This document shows, one piece after another, positions 1 through 9,900 of a stretch of 44,429 nucleotides of DNA. How positions within the stretch are numbered: the stretch's first letter is position 1; every line of letters begins with the position of its first letter. The translations under genes and the position numbers were made by a program. The stretch comes from an uncultured Desulfovibrio sp. (GTDB lineage: Bacteria > Desulfobacterota > Desulfovibrionia > Desulfovibrionales > Desulfovibrionaceae): positions 1-44,429 of the forward strand of contig CALVHG010000016.1 of the NCBI GenBank assembly GCA_944327285.1. Reading direction: 5' to 3'. Below the pieces are notes generated by a model. The model did not search any database and was not told where the DNA came from. It saw only the letters and a program-made list of their open reading frames with translations.

Positions 1-75
1 TTTCCGCTCACTTTGGGCCGGGCGGCGCTGTGCCGCCGCCTCGCGTTTCACCTTTTTCAAAGTTGAAACGCTCTA
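1..75 (+). repeat. Element A copy 1 (truncated by window edge)
   Basis: Right half of the dispersed ~148-bp element A. It starts inside hairpin 2 and runs through the GC-rich hairpin 3 to the right terminus GAAACGCTCTA. It lies in the downstream region of dsbD and directly abuts an element B copy. Confidence 0.85.
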
Positions 76-265
76 GGCCCAACACTATTCATAGAGGGAG
101 GGGGAACCTCTCATCTCGCTGTCGATGCCCATTCCTTCGTCGCAACGAGCACGGCCTGCGCCGCCTTCGGTCGCTCTGGCGCGGGAGGGGCCCAACCTTG
201 CCGCGGGAAAGACGTTCCCGTAAATCTTCCCCCAAGCCTCCCATCCCTTCCCCAGCGCGCTTGTA
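76..265 (+). repeat. Element B copy 1
   Basis: Degenerate member of the second repeat family. Recognisable blocks are a G-rich left arm, a TCTCATCTC/TGTCGATGCCC segment, TTCCTTCGTCGCAACG, CTTCGGTCGC, GCGCGGGAGG, and the right tail CCATCCCTTCCCCAGCGCGCTT. All are shared with the copy near 12.4 kb and, inverted, with the copy at 6.8 kb. Confidence 0.7.
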
Positions 266-412
266 TCTGGAGAATGGAACGATTCCGCGGCAACCGTCCC
301 CCGGATGCGCGAGAAGAAAGACAGGGAGCAAACGCGAATCAGGGGAATCTGTTGTTGCAGACAGGAAAGTCTGCCCTCTTTCGCCTGTAGAAAGCGCTTT
401 CTGATGCCACGC

Positions 413-443
413 AAAAGGCCCGCCATCTCGGCGGGCCTTTTTT
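413..443. terminator. Bidirectional intrinsic terminator
   Basis: GGCCCGCC and GGCGGGCC pair around a five-base loop, with T6 on the plus side and T4 on the minus side. On the minus strand it could end dsbD transcription about 240 nt past the stop. On the plus strand it could end a small untranslated RNA from the 270-410 region, which also holds a 14-bp perfect palindrome at 389-402. Bases 444-682 carry no gene I can support, only two GTTAACAC motifs and a small CTCTCC/GGAGAG hairpin at 662-677. Confidence 0.75.
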
Positions 444-682
444 CTGTTTTCAGGATGCGCGCCAGCTCTTCCGGGAGGTAGGCACACGGTCCACCAGGGC
501 CTGTTAACACAAAATTTACAAATACTTTCAATAGGTAGAACAAACAGACTGTACACACGCCACTTGTCTTTCGTGACGGGGTCGCCTCGTATTCCTGGCT
601 CTTCCCCCCAAACAACTTACGAAGAGTGTTAACACGCCCTAAGAGGTAACATACACGAGCGCTCTCCCCCCGGAGAGGGGCG

Positions 683-2590
683 TCACGGCCTCTTGGAATC
701 GGCAAAAGCCTCTTCCAGCGCGTGATCCAGATCGTCAACGCTGTAGACATCGCGCAGGACGACGGGCTGCCGCGCCATGTCTCCGGCGGGGAAAAGAGCC
801 GTCACAGGAATACTCTTGCTGCCGAGCGCCTCGCAGAGGCGCGTGGCAAAAGCATTGGGCGCGGTAAGGTCCACACGCACAAGTTCCATGCCGTAGCGGG
901 CCTTCCAGCGGCGCAACCGTTCATCCGTCAGCACCGTTGCTTCCAGGAATTTACAATTCGGGCACCAGTCGGCGGTGAATTCCAGAAGCATAGGCTTCTT
1001 GCCCAGATCCTGCGCAAACTCATGCGGCGAAAACTCCTTCCACTGCGGCAAGGGAGGCGCAGGCTGAAGCACCCAGTTCAGCGACAACACCAGCAGGATC
1101 AACCCGATGGCCGCTCCCAGCTTACGCCGCAGCGGGGGCGCGCTCAGCCCGCAGAAACGGCCCCACAGCCAGGCGCCGAACGAGGTCAGCAACAGCACCA
1201 TGAGCACCTGTAAATGCAGCTGCACGGGCAGGATGGATAAAAGATAAAGAGCCGTGCCCAGCAGACAGAAGCCCACGATGCGCTCGAAGGTCTTCATCCA
1301 CTCGCCGGGGCGGGGAAGCAGCTGGGCCAGCTGGGGCCAGATACAGAAGCAGATATAGGGCAGCGCCATGCCCAGCCCCACGGCCCAGAAAACAACCATG
1401 ATGGAAAAGAGCGGCTGCGTGAAGGCCCAGCCCAGCACCCCGCCCAGCAGCGGCCCGCTGCACGGAGTCGCCAGAAAGGTGGAGACAAGACCGGACAGAT
1501 AGGCCTGCAAACGGTGATTGGTGCAGCGGGAACCGGCCTTCAAATCAATAATGGGCAACGTAAAAACGCCCATCATGGACAGCCCCATCAGAAAAATCAG
1601 CACCAGCAGCACCAGCAGCACGCTCTGCTGCTGATAAAGCTGCCCCCACATAAGATCCGCGCCGCCAAGAATCAGCGCCAGCAGAGTAAACAGCGTGATG
1701 ACGCCCAGGGAAAAAAAGATGTTGTGCTCCCGGAAACGACGCAGACCCTGCGGATTGCTCTTGCCGCCAAGCAGGAGAAGGCCCGTTACTTTGAGCGTCA
1801 GGACAGGCAGAACGCAGGGCATGGCATTCAGCAGCAGCCCGGCCACAAGCCCCAGCAGCAGCGCCTTGCCCAGGTGGGTAATTTCCAGCGCTTCGGCGCT
1901 GTAGCGGGGCTCAAGCTGAAAATCGAATTCTCCGGGCGGAGGCGGCAGCGGCGCATCCGCTGACGGAAGGGAGTCCGCCAGCTCAGGGGCCACCGTCGAC
2001 CAGGTAATGCCGCCGCCCTGAACATTGTCCCCTCCCCCGGCGAGAGAAAAGCGCCGAGCGCCGCTCTTGGGCGTTTCAGGCTGCGCGGACGACAGTTTCA
2101 GCCAGTCCTGATACCATGCCTGCCGCGCAGCTTCCGGCAGATTGGCCGGAACGGTTCCCTTCAGTGGCAGATCCACAGGGAGACAATTGCGCCGCGTGCA
2201 GACCAGCAGACTCAGCTGTGCCGAATAGGCCGAGCCGGAGGCGTCGGCAGGCAGGCGCACGAACAGAGCAGTTCCGTTGTCATAAGCGTAGATAGTTGCG
2301 TTTTTATCATAGTAATCCCGCTGCATATCTCCGCGAGGATACCAGACAGGCAACGCCCCGCCTTCGGCGAGGCTGAAAGAAAGATTTGTCGGTCGTCCGG
2401 CATCGCCGGATTCTCTGGCATAGGCGTGAGCATCGTCCGGCATACGCAGAATAACGGCCGCCACAATACCCTCTGCCTCTCTGGCAAACTGTATATCTGC
2501 CCATACGCTGCCGGCACGGGCGGACACGGCAAGCAGCAACAGGCAAATGCTTGCAACGCAGATGGCAAGACTTCGCGCTGTGCGCGTCAT
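683..2590 (-). CDS. dsbD: Thiol:disulfide interchange protein DsbD
   Basis: Inner-membrane electron conduit that passes reducing power from cytoplasmic thioredoxin to the periplasm, typically for c-type cytochrome maturation and disulfide isomerisation. The 635-aa product has a signal peptide (about 1-27), an N-terminal periplasmic domain with a CTRRNC cysteine pair, a polytopic core whose two redox cysteines lie in MPCVLP (257-262) and ATPCSGP (C377), and a C-terminal thioredoxin domain with WCPNC at 542-546. These are the three domains of full-length DsbD in the expected order. The start is placed at the ATG preceded by AAGGAGATCTC; the reading frame is open further upstream, but those residues are not signal-like and lack a ribosome site. 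It fits a cytochrome-rich anaerobe and stands alone. Confidence 0.93.
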   Translation of the reverse strand: MTRTARSLAICVASICLLLLAVSARAGSVWADIQFAREAEGIVAAVILRMPDDAHAYARESGDAGRPTNLSFSLAEGGALPVWYPRGDMQRDYYDKNATIYAYDNGTALFVRLPADASGSAYSAQLSLLVCTRRNCLPVDLPLKGTVPANLPEAARQAWYQDWLKLSSAQPETPKSGARRFSLAGGGDNVQGGGITWSTVAPELADSLPSADAPLPPPPGEFDFQLEPRYSAEALEITHLGKALLLGLVAGLLLNAMPCVLPVLTLKVTGLLLLGGKSNPQGLRRFREHNIFFSLGVITLFTLLALILGGADLMWGQLYQQQSVLLVLLVLIFLMGLSMMGVFTLPIIDLKAGSRCTNHRLQAYLSGLVSTFLATPCSGPLLGGVLGWAFTQPLFSIMVVFWAVGLGMALPYICFCIWPQLAQLLPRPGEWMKTFERIVGFCLLGTALYLLSILPVQLHLQVLMVLLLTSFGAWLWGRFCGLSAPPLRRKLGAAIGLILLVLSLNWVLQPAPPLPQWKEFSPHEFAQDLGKKPMLLEFTADWCPNCKFLEATVLTDERLRRWKARYGMELVRVDLTAPNAFATRLCEALGSKSIPVTALFPAGDMARQPVVLRDVYSVDDLDHALEEAFADSKRP

Positions 2591-2762
2591 GAGATCTCCT
2601 TGGTTACGGAAATGGACAGGGCGCTCCGCCTCCGGCGCGCCCTCGGTCTGTCGGCACGGCATCTCTGTCTGCCGAAAGTCCAAAGCAAATATAACGCCTT
2701 TTCCTCCGAAAGAAGCAAAATTTTTATGCCGTAAAAAAATTTTGCAGACCAGCAAAAAAATA

Positions 2763-2791
2763 TTGACAAGAACCGTCGATCTGCGTAGTTT
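2763..2791 (+). promoter_or_regulatory. Promoter of first tRNA-Lys
   Basis: TTGACA and TAGTTT separated by exactly 17 bp, with the mature tRNA starting 21 nt after the -10. The hexamer sequences and spacing are repeated before the second tRNA-Lys. The -35 itself occupies 2763-2768. Confidence 0.75.
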
Positions 2792-2812
2792 CCCTTCTTG
2801 CGAGATGCACTT

Positions 2813-2888
<76 letters not shown>

Positions 2889-2900
2889 GAAGAAAGCTAA

Positions 2901-2932
2901 AGAGCTTGCGGAACAAAACGCAAGCTCTTTTT
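2901..2932 (+). terminator. Terminator of first tRNA-Lys
   Basis: AGAGCTTGCG pairs with CGCAAGCTCT over an eight-base loop, followed by a T run. Confidence 0.85.
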
Positions 2933-2991
2933 GCATTTCTGGCAGTATCGTGTTTGTTGTGACAAAAATTTTCCCCTTTACAAATTTTTTC

Positions 2992-3020
2992 TTGACAGAA
3001 GCCGTCGATCTGCGTAGTTT
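2992..3020 (+). promoter_or_regulatory. Promoter of second tRNA-Lys
   Basis: TTGACA (2992-2997), 17-bp spacer, TAGTTT (3015-3020). It is nearly identical to the promoter of the first copy 229 bp upstream. Confidence 0.75.
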
Positions 3021-3041
3021 CCCTTCTTGCGAGATGCATTT

Positions 3042-3117
<76 letters not shown>

Positions 3118-3128
3118 GAAGAAAGCAC

Positions 3129-3158
3129 GGGTTTGTGGATATTCCACAAACCCTTTTT
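3129..3158 (+). terminator. Terminator of second tRNA-Lys
   Basis: GGGTTTGTGG and CCACAAACCC pair around ATATT, followed by TTTTTCTTTTC. Confidence 0.85.
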
Positions 3159-3224
3159 CTTTTCTTATCCCGAAGCGGACATGCGCCGTCCGCAACTTCG
3201 GATTTCTGCCGTGAGGACCCCGCC

Positions 3225-4262
3225 ATGCCTGCCGCCATAGACGCTGCCGCTTTTCTTCAACGCCGGGATCAGGGCGTTCTCCTGCTGGATGTCCGCTCCC
3301 CTGCCGAATTTGAACGCGCCCGCATTCCCGGAGCCGTTAATCTGCCGCTGTTCGACGACGCGCAGCGCGCCCGCGTCGGCACAGTCTATGCCCGCAAGGG
3401 TCGCGCCGATGCCGTGGCAACGGCGCTGACGCTCATCGGCGGAGAATTGGAGGGCAAGCTCGCGCGTGCGCGTGCGCTGGCGGAGGAAATGACGCCCGGC
3501 AGCCGCGAGATTCTGCTGCACTGCTGGCGCGGCGGCATGCGCAGCGGCGCGATGGGCTGGCTGCTGGAAGCCGCCGGATTTCGCGTGCAGCTGCTGTCCG
3601 GCGGCTACAAGGCCTATCGCCGCCATGTGCGTCAGGGATTGGCGCAGCCGCGCCGCGTCGTTGTTCTCGGCGGTCTGACAGGATCAGGCAAAACGGAAAT
3701 TCTGCATGCCCTGTCCCGGCGCGGCGCGCAGGTCATCGATCTGGAAGGGTTGGCCGTGCACCGCGGTTCCGCCTTTGGCTATATGGGCCGGCAACCCTGC
3801 AACGAGTGGTTTGAAAATCAACTTTTCGAGCAGTGGCGGAGGCTTGATCCGCAAAAGCCGGTCTGGCTGGAAGATGAAAGCATCCACATCGGCAACGTCA
3901 CGCTCTGCGCCGAATTTTTCTCCCATCTCTCGCCCGCGCCGCTGGTGCGCGTGGATATGCCGGAAGAAGCGCGCGTGGAACGGCTGGTGCGCCTCTATGC
4001 CGACAGCGGCATGGAAGACAGCATTCGCGCGGCTCTGCTGCGCCTGAAAAAACGTCTGGGACTGGAACTGACGCAGCGCTGTCTGGAAAGTCTGGACGCG
4101 GGAGACTATCATGCCGTCACCCGCGCCGTGCTTTCCTATTACGATCGCTGCTATCGCTATCAGCTGGAACACCGCGAGGGGCCCGTTCTTCCTCTCCTCT
4201 GTCAGGAGGGCAACCCTGAAGAAACGGCCCGCCGCCTCATGGACATGACGATTTTTTCCTGA
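3225..4262 (+). CDS. mnmH: tRNA 2-selenouridine synthase
   Basis: MnmH (SelU/YbbB) geranylates 2-thiouridine and exchanges it for selenium from selenophosphate at wobble U34 of the tRNAs for Lys, Glu and Gln. The 345-aa protein shows an N-terminal rhodanese domain with DVRSPAEF and the catalytic cysteine C100 in HCWRGGMRSG, then a P-loop GGLTGSGKT at 149-157. The ATG at 3225 is chosen because GAGGA precedes it and the rhodanese fold starts directly after; an in-frame ATG at 3135 lies inside the preceding tRNA terminator. It sits just after two tRNA-Lys genes, but these carry CUU anticodons without a wobble U and so cannot be its targets. Its presence implies selenophosphate synthesis in the cell. 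Confidence 0.93.
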   Translation: MPAAIDAAAFLQRRDQGVLLLDVRSPAEFERARIPGAVNLPLFDDAQRARVGTVYARKGRADAVATALTLIGGELEGKLARARALAEEMTPGSREILLHCWRGGMRSGAMGWLLEAAGFRVQLLSGGYKAYRRHVRQGLAQPRRVVVLGGLTGSGKTEILHALSRRGAQVIDLEGLAVHRGSAFGYMGRQPCNEWFENQLFEQWRRLDPQKPVWLEDESIHIGNVTLCAEFFSHLSPAPLVRVDMPEEARVERLVRLYADSGMEDSIRAALLRLKKRLGLELTQRCLESLDAGDYHAVTRAVLSYYDRCYRYQLEHREGPVLPLLCQEGNPEETARRLMDMTIFS

Positions 4263-4271
4263 TCGGAAAAA
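4252..4271. terminator. Possible short convergent terminator
   Basis: TTTTTCC/GGAAAAA hairpin spanning the mnmH stop, in the 12-bp gap between two convergent genes. It is A/T-rich and has no G/C core. Confidence 0.35.
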
Positions 4272-4274
4272 CCG

Positions 4275-5297
4275 CTACCGGGTCGGAGAACTTCCGTCTC
4301 TCCGCTTGTCCTCGTAGAGCAGCTTATCGGCGCGGGCATAGAGACTTTCAAAGCTCTCTCCGGCCTCATGCAGCACGCAGCCAATACTGCCCGTAAAAGG
4401 GTCCTTGCTTTGAGGAATGGGGATTTGCAGACAGCTTCGCAGGTTCCGGCGCACGGATTCCAGATCCGCCTCGTCCCGGATGCCGAAAAGCAACGCCATG
4501 AACTCATCGCCGCCCACGCGCCCCACAAGAGCCTCGTGCCCGCGGAAGGCTTCCCGCAGGGCTTCGCCGGTGCGCACCAGCGCGGTGTCCCCCGCCTGAT
4601 GCCCGTAGGTATCGTTAATGCTCTTGAAGTTGTCCATATCAACCATGAACAGGGCGCAATGCGTATCGTCCCCGTGCAGGGAGCGCGTAATCTTTTCTGT
4701 CAGCGCGGCCTTGTTGAGCAGCCCGGTCAGGGGATCAATTTCCACACGCTTCTTCAGTTCTTCCAGCTCCTGCGCCATACGCGCATGCTCATGCGACGCC
4801 ACAGGTCGCGACGCACTTTCCGGCGAGGCCGACGCCGCCGCAGGCTCTTCCTTGGCCCGCGCGACAGCCGCGCGAATACGGTAACGCAACCAGCTCAGAA
4901 GGAAAAAAGCCGCCAGAGGGAACAGCGCGTCCGGCATATCGATATCTACGCGCATTTCCTCGAAGTCGTAGAGCGAAGCCACAAAAGCCGCGACAGCAAG
5001 CAGCATCAAAACCAAGAGACAACCGTTCAGCAGCCCCCCGCTGCGCAGCAACGTTGCCCGCCAGGCATCGGCGCGCAGACCGCCTTCCGAGGCAACGAGC
5101 GTGCCCCGGCGGACCACAAGCAACGCAACCAGGCACAGCAGCGCCCCACCCAGCGAACAGATAATCCCAACCATATCGGGATCGAAACGGGCATCCTCAA
5201 AATCATACAGTTCTGCGGCAAAGCTGCCGCAGGCCAGCAACAAAACCAGAAACAAGAAAAAACAGACCCGCCCCTGGGTCATCCATGCGCGTTCCAT
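4275..5297 (-). CDS. Membrane-anchored diguanylate cyclase (GGDEF)
   Basis: Predicted to make cyclic di-GMP from two GTP. The 340-aa product has four hydrophobic segments (about 12-28, 44-62, 90-108, 122-137), a short charged linker, and a GGDEF domain from about 184 to the end with DPLTGLLNK, DMDNFKSIND and GGDEF at 262-266. The canonical product-inhibition motif RxxD five residues before GGDEF is absent (GHEA there). The membrane part looks duplicated: a YDFE-D/E-xR-x-D-x-DM motif occurs at 31-42 and again at 110-121, each just after a hydrophobic segment. No known sensor domain is recognised. The start has GAGGAG upstream. It is convergent with mnmH and has no operon partner. Confidence 0.9.
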   Translation of the reverse strand: MERAWMTQGRVCFFLFLVLLLACGSFAAELYDFEDARFDPDMVGIICSLGGALLCLVALLVVRRGTLVASEGGLRADAWRATLLRSGGLLNGCLLVLMLLAVAAFVASLYDFEEMRVDIDMPDALFPLAAFFLLSWLRYRIRAAVARAKEEPAAASASPESASRPVASHEHARMAQELEELKKRVEIDPLTGLLNKAALTEKITRSLHGDDTHCALFMVDMDNFKSINDTYGHQAGDTALVRTGEALREAFRGHEALVGRVGGDEFMALLFGIRDEADLESVRRNLRSCLQIPIPQSKDPFTGSIGCVLHEAGESFESLYARADKLLYEDKRRDGSSPTR

Positions 5298-5635
5298 GCC
5301 TGACTCTCCTCACAACAGCAGGGCGTAACCGCCCCAGGGAGAACCCGGCCACCGCATCGCGCGGACTGTCGGATCCGCCCTGTTTTCCGTATACCTATCT
5401 TCAAACACCTTCACAAACATCGCCTTCCGGGCGACGGGAAACACATCTCAGGTCCTGTGCGATAACAGTATCGCGGCATCGGACATTGCCGGTTGACGTT
5501 CCGGCGAAAACTGACGTTCTTTTATACTAGCAAAACAAGCGTTATGGAAGCGTCAGCAGCGGGCCTTTGCATCGGCGCATTTTTACGGCATTATCATACG
5601 CGCATACTGTCATACGGATACGCCAAGGAGGCTTT
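5298..5635. other. Divergent intergenic region with paired TGACGTTC repeats
   Basis: No gene is visible. TGACGTTC occurs at 5494-5501 and 5512-5519, an 18-bp period. A TATACT -10-like box follows at 5524-5529, facing the PLP-enzyme gene. No good -35 hexamer lies at 16-18 bp, so the repeats may be activator half-sites; this is inference only. Confidence 0.35.
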
Positions 5636-6748
5636 ATGCCGGATTTTGCCGCTCTTTCCACGCCCGCTCTCATTCTCGATGAAGAACGCTGCCGTGGCAA
5701 CTGCGCCCGGCTGCGGGATCACGTTCATTCTCTGGGCGCCGTCATGAGACCGCACCTCAAGACCTGCAAGAATCTGGAAGTTGCGCGCTGGAGCATGGAA
5801 AGTCCGCAGGGGCCGGCAACGGTTTCTACGCTTGCCGAAGCCGAATATTTTGCCGCGGGCGGCGTGCGGGATATCTGCTATGCCGTCGGCATAGCGCCCG
5901 ACAAACTGGTCCGGGCCGCGGCGCTGCGCGCCAACGGAACAGATCTGATACTGACGCTGGATTCCCTGGAGGCGGCCCGTGCGCTGCTTGCCTTTGCGCG
6001 CGAGCGACAGCTTTCTTTTGCCGTCATGCTGGAAACAGATTGCGACGGTCATCGCGCCGGCATAGCCCCCGACGATCCGCTGCTGGTCATTCTGGGGCGC
6101 ATGCTGCATGAGGGCGGGCAGGAAGTGCGCGGCATCCTCACGCACGCCGGCAGCGCCTACGACGGCGGCACCCCGGAACAGCTCCGACAGCTGGCGGAGC
6201 AGGAACGGGCCGCCGCCACAGCGGCAGCCGACATGCTCCGCGCCGCCGGTCTTCCCTGCCCTGTCGTCAGCGTAGGTTCGACCCCTACGGCCCATTTTGC
6301 CAGCTCGCTGGAGGGCGTCAGCGAGGTCCGCGCCGGAACACATGTCTTTCAGGATCTCGTTATGTGGCGTCTTGGCGTCTGTGAACTGGAAGACATTGCG
6401 CTTTCCGTTCTGGCCACTGTCATCGGGCGTCGCGCCGACGGCGGGCTCCTGCTTGACGCGGGCTGGACGGCTCTTTCGCGGGATCGGGGCGGCCCCGGCG
6501 GCTTTGAAGCTCACGGCTACGGACTTGTCTGCAATCTTGACGGACGCCCCTACCCCGGTCTGTGCATTCGCGACACCAATCAGGAACACGCGCTGGCGCA
6601 CGGCCCCTATACGCCGCCGCTGCCTGTGGGCAGCCGGGTGCGTATTCTGCCTGTCCATGCCTGCGCCACTGCCGCCAGCTTCGACGCCTATCACCTGTTG
6701 CGGGAAGGACGCCTCGTGGCGGAACTCTCCCGCTGCCGCGGCTGGTAG
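5636..6748 (+). CDS. D-serine dehydratase-like / D-threonine aldolase-like PLP enzyme
   Basis: 370-aa member of the fold-III PLP family that has an alanine-racemase-like N-terminal barrel and a D-serine dehydratase-like C-terminal domain. RPHLKTCK at 39-45 contains the expected Schiff-base lysine K42. HAC at 341-343 matches the His-x-Cys metal pair of eukaryotic-type D-serine dehydratases. Family members cleave D-threonine/D-3-hydroxyaspartate or deaminate D-serine; which substrate is used here cannot be read from the sequence. The start is fixed by AAGGAGG five bases before the ATG. It is followed by an element B copy. It could serve turnover of D-amino acids from peptidoglycan, but no partner gene is adjacent. 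Confidence 0.85.
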   Translation: MPDFAALSTPALILDEERCRGNCARLRDHVHSLGAVMRPHLKTCKNLEVARWSMESPQGPATVSTLAEAEYFAAGGVRDICYAVGIAPDKLVRAAALRANGTDLILTLDSLEAARALLAFARERQLSFAVMLETDCDGHRAGIAPDDPLLVILGRMLHEGGQEVRGILTHAGSAYDGGTPEQLRQLAEQERAAATAAADMLRAAGLPCPVVSVGSTPTAHFASSLEGVSEVRAGTHVFQDLVMWRLGVCELEDIALSVLATVIGRRADGGLLLDAGWTALSRDRGGPGGFEAHGYGLVCNLDGRPYPGLCIRDTNQEHALAHGPYTPPLPVGSRVRILPVHACATAASFDAYHLLREGRLVAELSRCRGW

Positions 6749-6776
6749 AACGGCAAGGTGGAACGCTCCAGTAAAA

Positions 6777-6957
6777 ACGCGCTGGGGATAGGGATGGGGA
6801 GCTTGGAGGGAAGAATTTCCAGAACGCCTTTCCTTCGGAAAGGCTGGACCCTCTCGCGTTAGCAGCGACCGAATGGCGGCCGCAGGCCGTACCCGTTACG
6901 ACAAAGGAAGCTACGGGCATCGGCACAGCAGAGATGAGGGGTTTCCCTCCCCCCAGA
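6777..6957 (-). repeat. Element B copy 2 (inverted, stands alone)
   Basis: Reads GCGCTGGGGATAGGGATGGGG at the left and GAGGGGTTTCCCTCCCCCC at the right, with GCGACCGAATGGCGGCCGC and GGGCATCGGCACAGCAGAG between. This is the reverse complement of copy 3. It has an internal GCCTTTCC/GGAAAGGC hairpin at 6826-6844. It ends about 25 bp before the asmA-like stop and has no adjacent element A. Confidence 0.75.
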
Positions 6958-6981
6958 CTTACGAATACTGTAAAAAATACC

Positions 6982-9900
6982 CTATTTGCTCACAAGCTGA
7001 CCAAAGCTGCTAAACAGGCCGCCGATGACGTCCCCCACGCTTCCGGCGATACTGCCCAGAATGCGCAGCAGCGCCGTTCCCGCGCCGATGGAGGTCTGCG
7101 GCTTGTCCAGCGGGCCATATACGCGCACGGGGAAGGGAGGAATTCTCCCCATTTTGACGGACAGATTGCAGTCCATCTGCTTGCGCACAAGATGCAGCCA
7201 TCCGCCGCCCTGCGCCTGGAGATCGTCGCCGAGATAGAAAAAGTCGCTGCTGCGAATCACGCCGGAACGAATATTGCCGGAGGCTGAACAGCGCGCGATG
7301 GGCGTTGCATTTCCCTTGCGCCGCCCGTCGCGTCCCCGATCCTGCATGTAGCCCTTGATCAGCGACATTTTCCAGAGGCCGTTGAGCGAGGACGCCCACT
7401 GCCCGCTCGCCGTCATATGCTGCCGCAGCTCCAGATCGATGGAACCGCGCCCCCCGACGGCCTTTTCTCCGCCGCGGTCATTGCTGGCGCGTTCCACATC
7501 GATGTCGTCCGCCTTGACATCAAGCGCCAGTTCCAGCCCCCGGTCAAAACGGGCATCCACAGAAGCCCGCAACGGCGCGCCATAACAGTTGGCCCGCACC
7601 GCGTCGCAACGCAGACGCCCTTCGCGCAGCTTCAGAGGAACAGACAGGGACGACAGATTGAACTTCCATGCCGTCAGCCGCTGCACATGCAGCACGCCCT
7701 CGGCGTCAAAGGCTTTCATAGCCCGCAAATCCCAGGGCTGCCCCGAAGCGTCGTTCCGTCCCCCCGTATCGGGAAAAGCCGCGGCCATGAAGGCATCAAG
7801 ATCAAAATGCGGCGAGACAAGATCGAAGCGCAAATCAGGACGCGCTCCCTTCCACTGCAAAGAAGCATCGCCTTCCAGAGAAATCTGCGACGCGCGCGCC
7901 TGCATGCCGGTCACGGCAAGACTGCCCGCCTGACCGCTGAAGTTGCCTGACACCTGCCAGCGGCGCAAGGGGACGGGCAAATCCGGGCTCTGCCCGGTAG
8001 CCTGCCGCAACGTAGCCCCCAGATCGCGGCACTGCAAATGCAGCGTGCCGCGCCAGGAAGGAACCTTGCCGCCGCCGTCCAGATGCAGGTCGCCCTGCCC
8101 TTCCACTCCCAGCGTGGACAATGCCGCCCGTTGCAGGGAAAAGGCCGACGTCCCGATATTAAAGGCGCACTGCCCGGCAACGCCCGCTGTCAGGCCCTGC
8201 GGCAAAGCGGCTCCGGGAGGCATATGCAGGTTGCCGCGCAAGGCCGCGGCTTCAGTACGCAGACGGGAACGGCCACCAAAGATCAGGGGACCGTCCAGCT
8301 GCACATCGGCCTCCAGCCCCGGAGATTCCAGATGCGCTTTCCACAGCGCCTCCAGACGGGCAGCCCCCCGACCGCCTTCCGAAAAGGTGCGTCCGCCGCG
8401 CGGCGTCACATCCAGCGTTATGCGGGCAAAATCCCGTATGGCGCTGTCCATGCCGGAACGAAAACGCCCCTGCGTCACATCGGCATGCAGGCTGCCGCGC
8501 AGATGACGCAGAAAAGCGTCCAGCCCCAGCCCGCGACTCTCCAGAGAAATCCGGGCGTCGCAGCGGCCGGAGGCAAAGGGAAAAGACGCCATGTCTCGCG
8601 CAAGCTCCGCCGTCCTGACGCCCTGCACTGTCCCGTCAATACGATAGACGTTTTCCTGCCCCGTGCCCGTGATATGGGTTTCAGACGCAAGCCGGCCGCC
8701 GTACAGGGATGCCTTGCCTGTCAGCAGCGCGCCTTCCTCCAATCCGTTCTTTTTCGGTCCGGGCGTAATGCGAACAGAAGCATCCTCCAGCCGCAGAGGG
8801 CCGTACAGCAGCCGCTGCGCTCCCAAACGAATGTCGAAACCCAGCGAAAACGACGACGGCGCTCCGGGATCATCATAGGCAGACGTCAGCGGCGGATGCA
8901 CATAAAAAGGCGCTTCCGGCGCGCTTCCCACAGCTTCCGGCAAAGCCAGACCAATATTCACGCTGGGCGCCTTCAGATCCAGCGCCACAACCGGTTCCGC
9001 CCAGGAGGCCACGCCCCCGCTGCCCTCAAAAACGCTTCCCGAACTGCGGGCCGTCACCCGCGGCACGCGCAAGCCCTTTCCGTCCAGCTCAAAATCAGCC
9101 TCGCCGCGTGTGATATTGTCCAGAGCCCATTGCAAACCGGGAGGCAAATCGCGCGCAAAATCCAGCCAGCGCGTCAGGCTCAGGCGATGCACGACAAGAT
9201 GCCCGGCCAGAGAAGGCATTTCTCCGGCCGCCCCCAGACGCAGCACGCCGTCCAGACGGGCGCTGTCTTCGGCCAGCTCCAGCTGCCAGCGGCGCAGGCT
9301 CACTTCGCGGGGCAAACCGTCCCGCGCTTCGTCCGCGCGGCATTCCGCCTGCCCTCCGATGCCGAACGGCACCAGCGCCGAGCCCACGCGCAGACGTCCG
9401 CGCACGTCGGCCGTCACCATTCCCTCGGCAGGTCGTCCTTCCAGTTCCAGAGCAAGGCTCATAATGGGGAGCACAGGCGGCAACGCGGCCTGCGTTTCCA
9501 GACGCAGATGCGTTTCCCGCTGGCTCCAGTCCGCAAGGGACACTTCCCCTTCCAGACTGGTGTTGATCAGTCCGGCAAGCGGTCTGGCTCCGCTGTCGTA
9601 GAGCGTCAGGCTGCTGAAACCGGCGCTGCCCTTGAGCGTCTGTCCGCGCCCGCGCAGAGAACAGCGGGCGTTGACCAGAGACAGGGCGCTGCCGTCGCGG
9701 GCATATAACACCGCCTGCCCCTGCTGTATCCGCACCTGAAACGACGGCAGAGGCGGCAGGGAGCCCGCGCCGCTGCCTTCCTCCGCGGCAAGAAAACTCT
9801 TCACAGGCAGGGAAGCCGTTATCTGCGGATGGTACAGCGTAAGCGCCGCCGGCAGCGCGTCGCCGCGCAAAATTCCCGTCAGGCTGGGCGTCGCCACCAC

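Noticed and set aside
5636..6748. Alanine racemase
   Set aside because: The N-terminal barrel is shared, but PHLKT plus the C-terminal HxC metal pair places it with D-serine dehydratase/D-threonine aldolase-like enzymes.
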